Under the pieces are notes generated by a model. The model saw only the letters and a program-made list of their open reading frames with translations. It searched no databases and had not been told where the DNA came from. A stretch of DNA of 64,000 bases. Source: JALZDI01 sp035557095. GTDB lineage: Bacteria > Actinomycetota > Actinomycetes > Propionibacteriales > Nocardioidaceae. The number at the start of each line of letters is the position of its first letter. The stretch's first letter is position 1. Positions 38,967 through 46,056 of the stretch are shown here, piece after piece. Both the position numbers and the translations under genes were made by a program. Location: assembly GCA_035557095.1 (NCBI GenBank), contig DATMEB010000071.1, positions 17,911-81,910 of the forward strand. The letters are read 5' to 3'.

Positions 38967-38972
38967 TAGGAT
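38967..38972 (+). promoter_or_regulatory. -10 element TAGGAT for leaderless moaA
   Basis: TAGGAT is followed by seven bases and ATG 38980, which fits transcription starting at the A of the start codon. Confidence 0.55.
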
Positions 38973-38979
38973 TGGGGTG

Positions 38980-39996
38980 ATGGCCTCAATGACACACGCG
39001 CACCCCGAGGGGCTGGTGGACCGCTACGGCCGCCAGGCGACCGACCTCCGGGTGTCGCTGACCGATCGGTGCAACCTGCGCTGCGAGTACTGCATGCCCG
39101 CCGAGGGCCTCGACTGGCTGCCCTCCGACGACGTGCTGACCGACACCGAAGTGGTGCGGCTGGTCAACGTCGCGGTCACCCGGCTGGGTGTCGACGAGGT
39201 GCGCTTCACCGGCGGCGAGCCGCTCGTCCGTCGCGGCCTGGTCGACATCGTCGGCGCGACGACAGCACTCCGGCCGCGGCCGCGAACCGCGCTCACCACC
39301 AACGCCCTCGGCCTGCAACGCACGGCCCGGGCGTTGGCCGACGCCGGCCTCGACCGCGTCAACGTGAGCCTCGACACGATCCGCCCCGACACGTTCGCGC
39401 AGATCACCCGTCGCGACCGGCTGCAGGACGTGCTCTCCGGTCTCTCCGCCGCCGCCGAGCAGGGTCTGGCGCCGGTGAAGATCAACGCGGTCCTGTTGCG
39501 CGACGTCAACGACGACCAGGCTCCCGAGCTGCTGCGGTGGGCGATCGACCACGGCTACGAGCTGCGCTTCATCGAGCAGATGCCGCTGGATGCGCAGCAC
39601 GGCTGGCGACGCGACACGATGATCACCGCGGACGAGATCTTCGACCGGCTGGCCGAGCAGTTCACGCTGACCCCCGACTCCGAGGAGCGTGGCAGCGCAC
39701 CGGCGGAGCGTTTCCTCGTCGACGGCGGACCGGCCACGGTCGGCGTGATCGCTTCGGTCACGCGCCCGTTCTGCGGCGACTGCGACCGGGTGCGGCTGAC
39801 CGCCGACGGCCAGGTCCGTAACTGCCTGTTCGCCCGGGAGGAGTCCGACCTGCGTACGCCGCTGCGCGACGGTGCCGACGACGAAGAGCTGGCCAACCGC
39901 TGGCGGCTCGCGGTCGCGGGCAAGCGCGCGGGCCACGGCATCGACGACCCGGCGTTCGTGCAGCCGACCCGGTCGATGTCGGCCATCGGAGGCTAG
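38980..39996 (+). CDS. moaA: GTP 3',8-cyclase MoaA
   Basis: Radical-SAM enzyme starting molybdenum-cofactor synthesis, converting GTP to 3',8-cyclo-GTP. The 338 residues have the N-terminal cluster CNLRCEYC (Cys31, 35, 38), GGEPL for SAM, the C-terminal cluster FCGDCDRVRLT...NCLF and the essential C-terminal Gly-Gly. The ATG is fixed by the leaderless -10 element; no other moa gene lies nearby. Its TAG stop shares CTAG with the stop of the opposite gene. Confidence 0.96.
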   Translation: MASMTHAHPEGLVDRYGRQATDLRVSLTDRCNLRCEYCMPAEGLDWLPSDDVLTDTEVVRLVNVAVTRLGVDEVRFTGGEPLVRRGLVDIVGATTALRPRPRTALTTNALGLQRTARALADAGLDRVNVSLDTIRPDTFAQITRRDRLQDVLSGLSAAAEQGLAPVKINAVLLRDVNDDQAPELLRWAIDHGYELRFIEQMPLDAQHGWRRDTMITADEIFDRLAEQFTLTPDSEERGSAPAERFLVDGGPATVGVIASVTRPFCGDCDRVRLTADGQVRNCLFAREESDLRTPLRDGADDEELANRWRLAVAGKRAGHGIDDPAFVQPTRSMSAIGG

Positions 39997-40205
39997 GCGG
40001 AACCCTGCGAGGGGTCGAACGGCTCGGTCTCGCGAAGGAACCCGCGCGCGGACAGGAACCCGTCGAGGTGCTCGCGGTGCTCGTCGCAGGCGAGCCAGGT
40101 CTTGCGGCGCTCGGCGCTGTGGATCTTCGGGTTGTTCCAGAGCAGTGCCCACGCGGCGGGTGTGCGGCAGCCCTTGGCCGAGCAGACGTGTTCGGTGTCG
40201 TTCAT
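39993..40205 (-). CDS. Conserved small Cys-containing protein
   Basis: A 70-residue actinobacterial protein of unknown function. CSAKGC near the N-terminus and CDEHREHL in the middle could bind a metal (two Cys, one Cys and His residues), in a small zinc-ribbon-like arrangement; WNNPKIHSAERRKTWLAC is the conserved core. Homologues are sometimes mislabelled acetone carboxylase. An AGGAGG SD (40217-40222) precedes the ATG. It has an unusually long, structured leader. Confidence 0.8.
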   Translation of the reverse strand: MNDTEHVCSAKGCRTPAAWALLWNNPKIHSAERRKTWLACDEHREHLDGFLSARGFLRETEPFDPSQGSA

Positions 40206-40230
40206 GCGCGGCTCGACCTCCTGCGCGCTG

Positions 40231-40250
40231 TGTGGCCGAATGTGGCCGAA
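40231..40250 (-). repeat. Tandem 10-bp direct repeat in leader
   Basis: TTCGGCCACA occurs twice head to tail on the - strand, just upstream of the SD of the 70-aa protein gene. Possible protein- or RNA-binding site; function unknown. Confidence 0.6.
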
Positions 40251-40273
40251 ACTGTGGGGGCCGGCATGAGGAA

Positions 40274-40306
40274 GCCGGACAGCTGCGGGGGGAACAGCCG
40301 TCCGGC
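40274..40306 (-). promoter_or_regulatory. Strong hairpin in the 40206-40425 intergenic leader
   Basis: On the - strand GCCGGACGGCTG and CAGCTGTCCGGC form a 12-bp stem with one G-U pair and a 9-nt loop; a GGAA/TTCC pair extends it past a small bulge. It lies 69 bp upstream of the 70-aa gene and 120 bp after the DUF3099 stop. It could be the DUF3099 terminator (no U tract) or part of a cis-regulatory leader. Confidence 0.5.
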
Positions 40307-40406
40307 TCCACTTCCCAAGGCACTCCTCGGGGGGACGTGGAGTACCAGGTGGCCCGAGATCGCACGTGAGGGTGGAAATGACCCCGGGGTTTGTGCACGC
40401 AGAGTC

Positions 40407-40412
40407 AGGCTA
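40407..40412 (-). promoter_or_regulatory. Possible -10 TAGCCT for the 70-aa gene
   Basis: TAGCCT on the - strand would start a transcript near 40400, giving a leader of about 195 nt that contains the hairpin and the tandem repeat. The -35 is poor. Confidence 0.25.
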
Positions 40413-40425
40413 GCATCACGTGTCG

Positions 40426-40794
40426 TCATTGCCCATAGTGTTCCGACGTGCCCGGTTCGCGTCCTGGAGCGCCGTTCTCCGAGCGGTCGGCGGGCCCGGC
40501 TTCGAGCATCGGACGGCTGTCGTCGACGAACGGCTCGGGCACGTCGCGGTCTACCTCTCCGCTCGCGTTGGCCGCGATCACGGCGACGTACGGCAGCAGG
40601 ACGGCGCCGGCGATGAACGCCCAACGCAGTGCTCCGTCGGTCACCACGGCGAGCACGAAGCAGAGCGTGCGGATGCCCATCGAGATCAGGTAGCGGGTCT
40701 GCCGGCCACGCACGCGCTCGGAGTGGCTGGTCTGCGCGGAGGTGATGCGCACCGACTCGTCGCCCGACGACGACTCCCTGCTGGTGCGGTGCAT
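40426..40794 (-). CDS. DUF3099 membrane protein
   Basis: A 122-residue protein with two membrane helices (about 36-55 and 57-76) preceded by a charged segment containing TSAQTSHSERVRGRQTRYL, the DUF3099 signature, and followed by an acidic, Pro-rich tail. Function unknown; the family is restricted to actinobacteria and is often found next to the small Cys protein and SURF1. An SD (GGAGGAGG) precedes the ATG. Divergent from dodecin. Confidence 0.85.
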   Translation of the reverse strand: MHRTSRESSSGDESVRITSAQTSHSERVRGRQTRYLISMGIRTLCFVLAVVTDGALRWAFIAGAVLLPYVAVIAANASGEVDRDVPEPFVDDSRPMLEAGPADRSENGAPGREPGTSEHYGQ

Positions 40795-40891
40795 GCTGCC
40801 TCCTCCACCCCCAACGGTACGCCGCGCGAGGCGGCATGATGGCGTGGGGAGCAGGAGTCTTCAGCAGCCCCGCCCTACGGAGGAGGAACAG

Positions 40892-41107
40892 ATGTCCAGT
40901 CGCACCTACCGCGTCACCGAGATCGTCGGCACGTCGCCGGAGGGCATCGACCAGGCGATCAGGAACGGCGTCGACCGCGCCGCGAAGACCCTGCGGCACG
41001 TCGACTGGTTCGAGGTGAGCCAGATGCGCGGACATGTCGTCGATGGTGCTGTCGAGCACTTCCAGGTCACGATGAAGCTGGGCTTCCGGCTGGAGGACGA
41101 CGAGTGA
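40892..41107 (+). CDS. Dodecin family flavin-binding protein
   Basis: A 71-residue dodecin: small beta-alpha-beta-beta protein forming hollow dodecamers that store FMN/FAD (or CoA). YRVTEIVGTSPEGIDQAI and the Trp in VDWFEVSQMRG that stacks on the flavin are conserved. A strong GGAGGAGGA SD precedes ATG 40892; longer upstream starts lie in the intergenic region. Monocistronic by position. Confidence 0.93.
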   Translation: MSSRTYRVTEIVGTSPEGIDQAIRNGVDRAAKTLRHVDWFEVSQMRGHVVDGAVEHFQVTMKLGFRLEDDE

Positions 41108-41168
41108 CGTGAGGGGCGCCCGGGGTCCAGGCGGCCGTCGCCGTTTCGGCGTACCACCGGGTAGCCGG

Positions 41169-41174
41169 TAGCGT
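41169..41174 (+). promoter_or_regulatory. -10 element TAGCGT for fabG-fabI
   Basis: TAGCGT precedes the fabG GTG by 40 bp; the leader then carries TGGAGG as SD near 41203. No convincing -35. Confidence 0.35.
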
Positions 41175-41214
41175 CCCAAGCGCACACGCCGCGAGCGATG
41201 CCTGGAGGTTCATC

Positions 41215-41919
41215 GTGGGCAGATCGGTGCTCGTCACCGGAGGCAACCGTGGGATCGGGCGAGCCATCGCGCAGGGCTTCGCCGACGCCGGCGACTCGGT
41301 CGCCGTCACCTATCGCAGCGGTGACCCGCCCGATGGCTTCTGCGCGGTCCGCTGCGACGTGACCGACCCGGAGTCGGTCGAGGCGGCGTTCAAGGAGATC
41401 GAGGAGCAGCAGGGGCCGGTCGAGGTTCTCGTCGCCAACGCGGGGATCACCCGCGACACGCTGCTGCTGCGGATGTCCGAGGACGACTGGGAGAGCGTGC
41501 TGCAGACCAACCTCACCGGCTCGTTCCGCGTGGCCAAGCGGGCCGCTAAGGGCATGCTGCGGCTCAAGCGGGGCCGCGTCGTGTTCATCTCGTCGGTGGT
41601 GGGTCTGCTCGGCTCGGCCGGGCAGGTCAACTACGCCGCCAGCAAGGCCGGCCTGGTCGGGATGGCGCGCTCCATAGCCCGTGAGCTCGGCAGCCGCGGC
41701 ATCACCGCCAACGTCGTGGCACCGGGCTTCGTGGAGACCGACATGACCGCCGAGCTGCCGGAGGAGAAGCGCGCCGAGTACCTCCAGACGATCCCGTTGC
41801 AGCGGTACGCCAGCAGCGAGGAGATCGCCGCGGTCGTGCGCTGGCTGGCCGGAGACGACGCGGGGTACATCACCGGTGCGGTCATCCCGGTGGACGGCGG
41901 ACTCGGCATGGGTCACTGA
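41215..41919 (+). CDS. fabG: 3-oxoacyl-ACP reductase FabG (MabA type)
   Basis: A 234-residue SDR reducing beta-ketoacyl-ACP with NADPH in type II fatty-acid elongation. The cofactor loop TGGNRGIGRA, NAGI, catalytic Ser in ISSVVGLLG and YAASKAG (Tyr, Lys) are present. GTG start with SD. Placed 10 bp before fabI, the same pairing as mycobacterial fabG1-inhA. Confidence 0.95.
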   Translation: MGRSVLVTGGNRGIGRAIAQGFADAGDSVAVTYRSGDPPDGFCAVRCDVTDPESVEAAFKEIEEQQGPVEVLVANAGITRDTLLLRMSEDDWESVLQTNLTGSFRVAKRAAKGMLRLKRGRVVFISSVVGLLGSAGQVNYAASKAGLVGMARSIARELGSRGITANVVAPGFVETDMTAELPEEKRAEYLQTIPLQRYASSEEIAAVVRWLAGDDAGYITGAVIPVDGGLGMGH

Positions 41920-41929
41920 GAGGAGCAGC

Positions 41930-42700
41930 ATGGGAATCCTGGACGGCAAGCGCATCCTGGTCGCCGGCGTCACGATGGACAGCTCCATCGGCTACGCGGT
42001 GGCCCGTGTGGCCCAGGAGGAGGGCGCCACCGTGGTGATCTCCAACTTCGGTCGCGCGCTGGGCATCACCCGCCGCATCGCCGGCCGGCTGCCCAAGGAG
42101 ACCCCGGTGGTCGAGCTCGACGTCACCGACGAGGAGCACCTCGCGGCCTTGCCCGACCGTCTCGGCGAGCACGTCGACGGGCTCGACGGGGTCGTGCACT
42201 CGATCGCCTTCGGCAACCCCGAGACCATGCTGGGCGGCAAGTTCATGACCGCGCCCTGGTCGGATGTGTCGCAGGCGGTGCAGGTGTCGGCGTACTCGCT
42301 GATGTCGCTGTCGTCGGCGTGCATGCCCCTGATGGAGAAGGGCGGCTCGATCGTCGGTATGACCTTCGACGCCACCGTCGCCTGGCCGGCGTACGACTGG
42401 ATGGGTGTCGCGAAGGCCGGGCTCGAGTCGTGCGCGCGCTACCTCGCCCGTGACCTCGGCCCGCAGGGTGTGCGGGTCAACCTGGTGTCGGCGGGTCCGC
42501 TGAAGACGCTCGCCGCGAAGGCGATCCCCGGGTTCGAGGACCTGGAGTCGATGTGGAGCGACAGGTCGCCGCTGGGCTGGGACGAGCAGGACAACATGCC
42601 CGCCGCCCGCTCCGTGGTGGCGCTGCTCAGCGACTTCTTCCCCGCGACCACGGGCGAGATCGTGCACGCCGACGGCGGCTACCACGCGATGGGCGCCTAG
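41930..42700 (+). CDS. fabI: Enoyl-ACP reductase FabI (InhA type)
   Basis: NADH-dependent enoyl-ACP reductase finishing each fatty-acid elongation cycle, 256 residues. The N-terminal cofactor motif VAGVTMDSSIGYAVA, SIAFGNPE, and the catalytic region YDWMGVAKAGLES with SAGPLKTLAAKAI are those of the InhA/FabI family. ATG 41930 follows GAGAGGAG. Operonic with fabG and 4 bp upstream of the nitronate monooxygenase-like gene. Confidence 0.96.
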   Translation: MGILDGKRILVAGVTMDSSIGYAVARVAQEEGATVVISNFGRALGITRRIAGRLPKETPVVELDVTDEEHLAALPDRLGEHVDGLDGVVHSIAFGNPETMLGGKFMTAPWSDVSQAVQVSAYSLMSLSSACMPLMEKGGSIVGMTFDATVAWPAYDWMGVAKAGLESCARYLARDLGPQGVRVNLVSAGPLKTLAAKAIPGFEDLESMWSDRSPLGWDEQDNMPAARSVVALLSDFFPATTGEIVHADGGYHAMGA

Positions 42701-42704
42701 GGCC

Positions 42705-43688
42705 ATGCCCCGGGTGCAGACCCGGTTCACCGAGCGGTTCGGCGTCGAGGTCCCGGTCGTCGGCGCCCCGATGGCCGGCGCGACCGGCGGCGCACTGGCT
42801 GGTGCGGTCTCGGCCGCCGGTGGCCTCGGCATGATCGGCATCGGCCCGGGCGCGGATCCGGGCTGGGTCCGTGAGCAGGTCGCGCTGGCGGCTGCGTCCG
42901 GGAGGCCCTACGGCGGCGGGCTGCTGGCATGGTCGTTGCCAGACCAGCCCGGTGTCCTCGACACGCTGCTCGAGGGCGCCGACGGTCGGGCGCCGGCCGT
43001 GGTGTCGGTGAGCTTCGGTGACTACGCGCCGTACGTCCCGGTGATCAAGGACGCCGGGGTGGCGGTGGCGACCCAGGTCGGCACCGTCGCCGACGCGCTC
43101 GCGGCCGAGCAGGCCGGAGTCGACGTGCTGGTGGCACGCGGCGGGGAGGGTGGCGGCCACGGCCGCAACGTGGTGGCGACGCTGCCGCTGCTGCAGGCGG
43201 TGCTGTCGCGGGTGGAGATGCCGGTGCTGGCCGCCGGCGGCGTCGGCACTGCACGCGGGCTGGCTGCCGTGCTGGCCGCCGGGGCGGCAGGCGCGTGGGT
43301 CGGTACGGCGTTCCTGACCTGTCGCGAGTCGCTCACCGCCGACGTCGTGGCCGCGCGGCTGGCCGAGGTCGACGAGACCGGCACGGAGTACGGCACGGTG
43401 TTCGACATCGCCTCCGGGCTGGCCTGGCCGCCGGAGTTCGGCGGCCGGGCCGTGCGCAACGCGTTCTTCGAGAGCTGGCAGGGCCGCGAGACCGAGCTCG
43501 CCGGCAACCGGGGGGCCATGGAGCAGTTCCAGGCCGCCCGCGGGGAGCTGGACCTGAGCAGGATGTCGCTGTACGCCGGTCAGGGCGTCGGCCTGCTCGA
43601 CGAGCGGCGCCGGCCGGCCGCGGAGGTCGTCGCGGAGCTCGCGGGCGCGGCCGAGCTGTTGCGGCAGGCCGCCGACCTGGTGCGCTGA
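42705..43688 (+). CDS. Nitronate monooxygenase/enoyl reductase-like FMN protein
   Basis: A 327-residue TIM-barrel flavoprotein of the 2-nitropropane dioxygenase family. APMAGATGG at the N-terminus, VARGGEGGGHG (FMN phosphate region and catalytic His) and LAAGGVGTARGLAAVLAAGA are recognisable. Substrate could be propionate 3-nitronate or an enoyl compound, as FabK belongs to the same fold; its place directly after fabI makes a lipid-related role possible, which is inference. Confidence 0.88.
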   Translation: MPRVQTRFTERFGVEVPVVGAPMAGATGGALAGAVSAAGGLGMIGIGPGADPGWVREQVALAAASGRPYGGGLLAWSLPDQPGVLDTLLEGADGRAPAVVSVSFGDYAPYVPVIKDAGVAVATQVGTVADALAAEQAGVDVLVARGGEGGGHGRNVVATLPLLQAVLSRVEMPVLAAGGVGTARGLAAVLAAGAAGAWVGTAFLTCRESLTADVVAARLAEVDETGTEYGTVFDIASGLAWPPEFGGRAVRNAFFESWQGRETELAGNRGAMEQFQAARGELDLSRMSLYAGQGVGLLDERRRPAAEVVAELAGAAELLRQAADLVR

Positions 43689-43727
43689 CGCGCCTGGCGA
43701 TTCGCTGCCTCCGAGCACCTGCGGCGC

Positions 43728-43733
43728 TAGCGT
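43728..43733 (+). promoter_or_regulatory. -10 element TAGCGT, leaderless Mur-like gene
   Basis: TAGCGT is six bases upstream of GTG 43740 and there is no SD, fitting a leaderless transcript that starts a new operon after the nitronate monooxygenase-like gene. Confidence 0.5.
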
Positions 43734-43739
43734 TCGGGT

Positions 43740-44924
43740 GTGGCGACCTCGCTGACCGAGCTGCGCATCCTCGACGGACCTAACCTGTACTTCCCGCACG
43801 CGGCGGTCCGCCTCACCCTCGACCTGACCAGGCTGGTCGAGCTGAGCGAGCACGAGGCCTCAGAGCTCGCCGCTCGCATGGGCCTGCGCGCCGCGCGTCC
43901 GGGGCCGGCCGGCACCGGGTTCCGGCAGCGGTTCGCCGCGAGGCTCACCGCCCGGCTGGTGCGCCAGGTGGCGGCCGAGGCCGGAACGCAGCGGCTCGCG
44001 GTGCGGGTGCGCCCGGAGCGTGACGTGCACCGGGTCGTGGTGGCCTACCCCTGGCGGCACCGTTCGCGGGCCGAGGCGCTCGGGCGGGCGGTGGCCGAGG
44101 TGCTCGATGCGGTGCCGGTCGCGGACTTCGAGGGTCTGGTCGAACGGGTGGCGGGGTCGGTGCGCGACGCCGACCTCGGGCCCGCGCCACGGGCGCTGCA
44201 CCCGCGGATCCCGGTGGTGGCGGTCACCGGCAGCCTGGGCAAGACCACGACCTGCCGTCTGATCGCGCATCTGGGCTCCTGCGCCGGCCGGCGCGTGGGA
44301 TGGTCCAGCGCCGACGGGATCCACGTCGACGGCGTCCTGGTCGAGGCGGGTGACTACTCCGGTCCCGGGGGTGCAGGCCGGCTGCTCGCCCGCCCGGAGG
44401 TGGACCTCGCAGTCACCGAGACCGGACACGGCAGCATCCTGGCCGGCGGCATCGGCGTGACGCACAACGACGTCTCCGTGGTCACCAACGTCGTCGACGC
44501 GGTCGACCCGGACGGCGTGCACATCGGAACGGTGGACGAGCTCGCCGAGCTGAAGTCGGTGGTCACCCGCATCACGCGTTCGGACGGGTGGTGCGTGCTC
44601 AACGGCGACGACCCGCGGGTGTGGTCGATGCGCGTGCTGTCGCCCGCTCGGACGTGGACGTTCTCGCGCGACCCCGACTCGCCCGCGGTGCACGACCTGC
44701 TCGAGGACGCGGGGCGGGCCACGACCGTGATCGACGGCTGGGTCAGCGTGCTGGAGTCGGGTCGCGACCCCGATCCGCTGGTGCGGCTGGCCGACGTGCC
44801 GCTGACGTCCCCGCCCGGTTCGGCGTACGACGTGGAGAACGTGCTGGCGGCGGTCTCGGCGGGCCTGGCGGTCGGTCTGCCCCGGGCCGCGGTCGTGGAG
44901 GGGCTCGCGTCGTTCGCCGGGTAG
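43740..44924 (+). CDS. CphA N-domain/Mur-ligase-like protein, C-terminally short
   Basis: A 394-residue protein. Residues 1-150 resemble the N-terminal domain of cyanophycin synthetase (ILDGPNLYFP start). Residues 155-394 are a Mur-ligase central ATPase domain: P-loop VTGSLGKTTT (163-171), ETGHGSILAGG, TNVVDAVDPDGVHIGTVDEL and LNGDDPRVW. Cyanophycin synthetase has an ATP-grasp domain between these parts and a Mur C-terminal domain after them; both are missing, and no remnant follows the stop. The P-loop has Ser-Leu instead of the usual Thr-Asn. An amino-acid or peptide ligation is possible but the reaction is unknown. Confidence 0.8.
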   Translation: MATSLTELRILDGPNLYFPHAAVRLTLDLTRLVELSEHEASELAARMGLRAARPGPAGTGFRQRFAARLTARLVRQVAAEAGTQRLAVRVRPERDVHRVVVAYPWRHRSRAEALGRAVAEVLDAVPVADFEGLVERVAGSVRDADLGPAPRALHPRIPVVAVTGSLGKTTTCRLIAHLGSCAGRRVGWSSADGIHVDGVLVEAGDYSGPGGAGRLLARPEVDLAVTETGHGSILAGGIGVTHNDVSVVTNVVDAVDPDGVHIGTVDELAELKSVVTRITRSDGWCVLNGDDPRVWSMRVLSPARTWTFSRDPDSPAVHDLLEDAGRATTVIDGWVSVLESGRDPDPLVRLADVPLTSPPGSAYDVENVLAAVSAGLAVGLPRAAVVEGLASFAG

Positions 44925-44971
44925 GGCAGACTGGACACAGAGTCTCCAGGCAGTCGAGGTGGAACGAGCAC

Positions 44972-45496
44972 ATGCGCGACGGCATGCTCCCTGCTGCGGT
45001 GATCACGGCGGCCGTGATCGCGTTCGTCGCCTATCTCTCGTTCCAGGGGTCGGCGCACGCTGTGGACTTTGCCGTCACCAGCTCCGAGGTCGCCGTGGTT
45101 CCCGCCGACGACCCGCAGCTCCCGCAGCAGTGGCAGCAGCGGGCGCAGTCCAGTGCCGTGATGGCGGTGGACGTGTCGTGGCAGGCCGGTGAGTCGATCG
45201 CGGCCGGCTCGTACGCCGTCATGGTGACCACGCCGCAGGGGTGGCGGCACCTGGGCTGCCGGCCGGTGTGCGAGTGGACCTCCGAGGAAGGGCTGCAGCA
45301 GTTCGCGCGCAGAGTCCCGCGTACGCCGTACCCGCTGGCCGCGACGTTCGAGGCCGAGGAGGCCGGGGACGTGCGTGTGGCCTTCCGCTCCCCGCGCGGG
45401 GCGACCCGGGTGGATCCGGGCTTCGCACCCACCGCCTGGCTGGTGCAGACCAACGGCGACGATGTCCTGGGCGCGCGACCGGTACCGCTGACCTGA
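44972..45496 (+). CDS. Exported or membrane-anchored protein of unknown function
   Basis: A 174-residue protein with one N-terminal hydrophobic segment (about 7-30), then an extracytoplasmic domain of predicted beta character with two cysteines (LGCRPVCEW), which could form a disulfide. No lipobox. ATG 44972 is chosen; ATG 44984 would also keep the helix. I do not recognise the family. It lies 47 bp after the Mur-like gene and 13 bp before sixA, so the three may form an operon. Confidence 0.7.
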   Translation: MRDGMLPAAVITAAVIAFVAYLSFQGSAHAVDFAVTSSEVAVVPADDPQLPQQWQQRAQSSAVMAVDVSWQAGESIAAGSYAVMVTTPQGWRHLGCRPVCEWTSEEGLQQFARRVPRTPYPLAATFEAEEAGDVRVAFRSPRGATRVDPGFAPTAWLVQTNGDDVLGARPVPLT

Positions 45497-45509
45497 CGGA
45501 GGACCCTTC

Positions 45510-46055
45510 ATGACCGCACCCGACGAGGACGGGCACCGCCGGCTCGTGCTGATGAGGCACGCCAAGGCCGAGCACGAGTCGTCGCCGGACGAGAACCGGC
45601 GTCTCTCGCCGCGCGGGCGGCGCGACGCGCGGGCCGCCGGGGTGTTGCTCGCCGAGCACGGCGACGTGCCGGCCCTGGTGCTGGTCTCCACCGCGCAGCG
45701 CACCCGCGACACCTGGGACGCCGTGCGTGACGGAATTCTCAGCGCGTCAGCGGGGTCGCAGGCGTCGGAGGCCTGGTTCGACCGCTCGCTCTACGACTCC
45801 GGTCCGCCGGCCGTCGTCGAGCTGCTGTGCGCCGTCGACTCCACGGTGCCGTCGGTGCTGGTGATCGGGCACAACCCGACGATCTCGGTCGTGGCCTCCG
45901 CGCTCAGCGACGGCCAGGCCGAACCGGCTCTGGAGGAGGCGGTGTCGGAGGGGATGTCGACCGCGGGGCTCGCCTTCTTCGACGTACCGGTGGACTGGGT
46001 CGACCTGAACGCGCACGTGCTGCGGCTGACGCACGTGGAGGTCCCGCGGGGATGA
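45510..46055 (+). CDS. Phosphohistidine phosphatase SixA-like
   Basis: A 181-residue histidine-phosphatase-superfamily protein. The catalytic RHG-type motif is LMRHAKAE (Arg16, His17) and the second catalytic His is in VIGHNPTIS. This matches SixA-like actinobacterial proteins; the true substrate (phosphohistidine proteins or small molecules) is unknown. SD GGAGG precedes the ATG. Ends one base before the convergent serB. Confidence 0.9.
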   Translation: MTAPDEDGHRRLVLMRHAKAEHESSPDENRRLSPRGRRDARAAGVLLAEHGDVPALVLVSTAQRTRDTWDAVRDGILSASAGSQASEAWFDRSLYDSGPPAVVELLCAVDSTVPSVLVIGHNPTISVVASALSDGQAEPALEEAVSEGMSTAGLAFFDVPVDWVDLNAHVLRLTHVEVPRG

Positions 46056-46056
46056 G

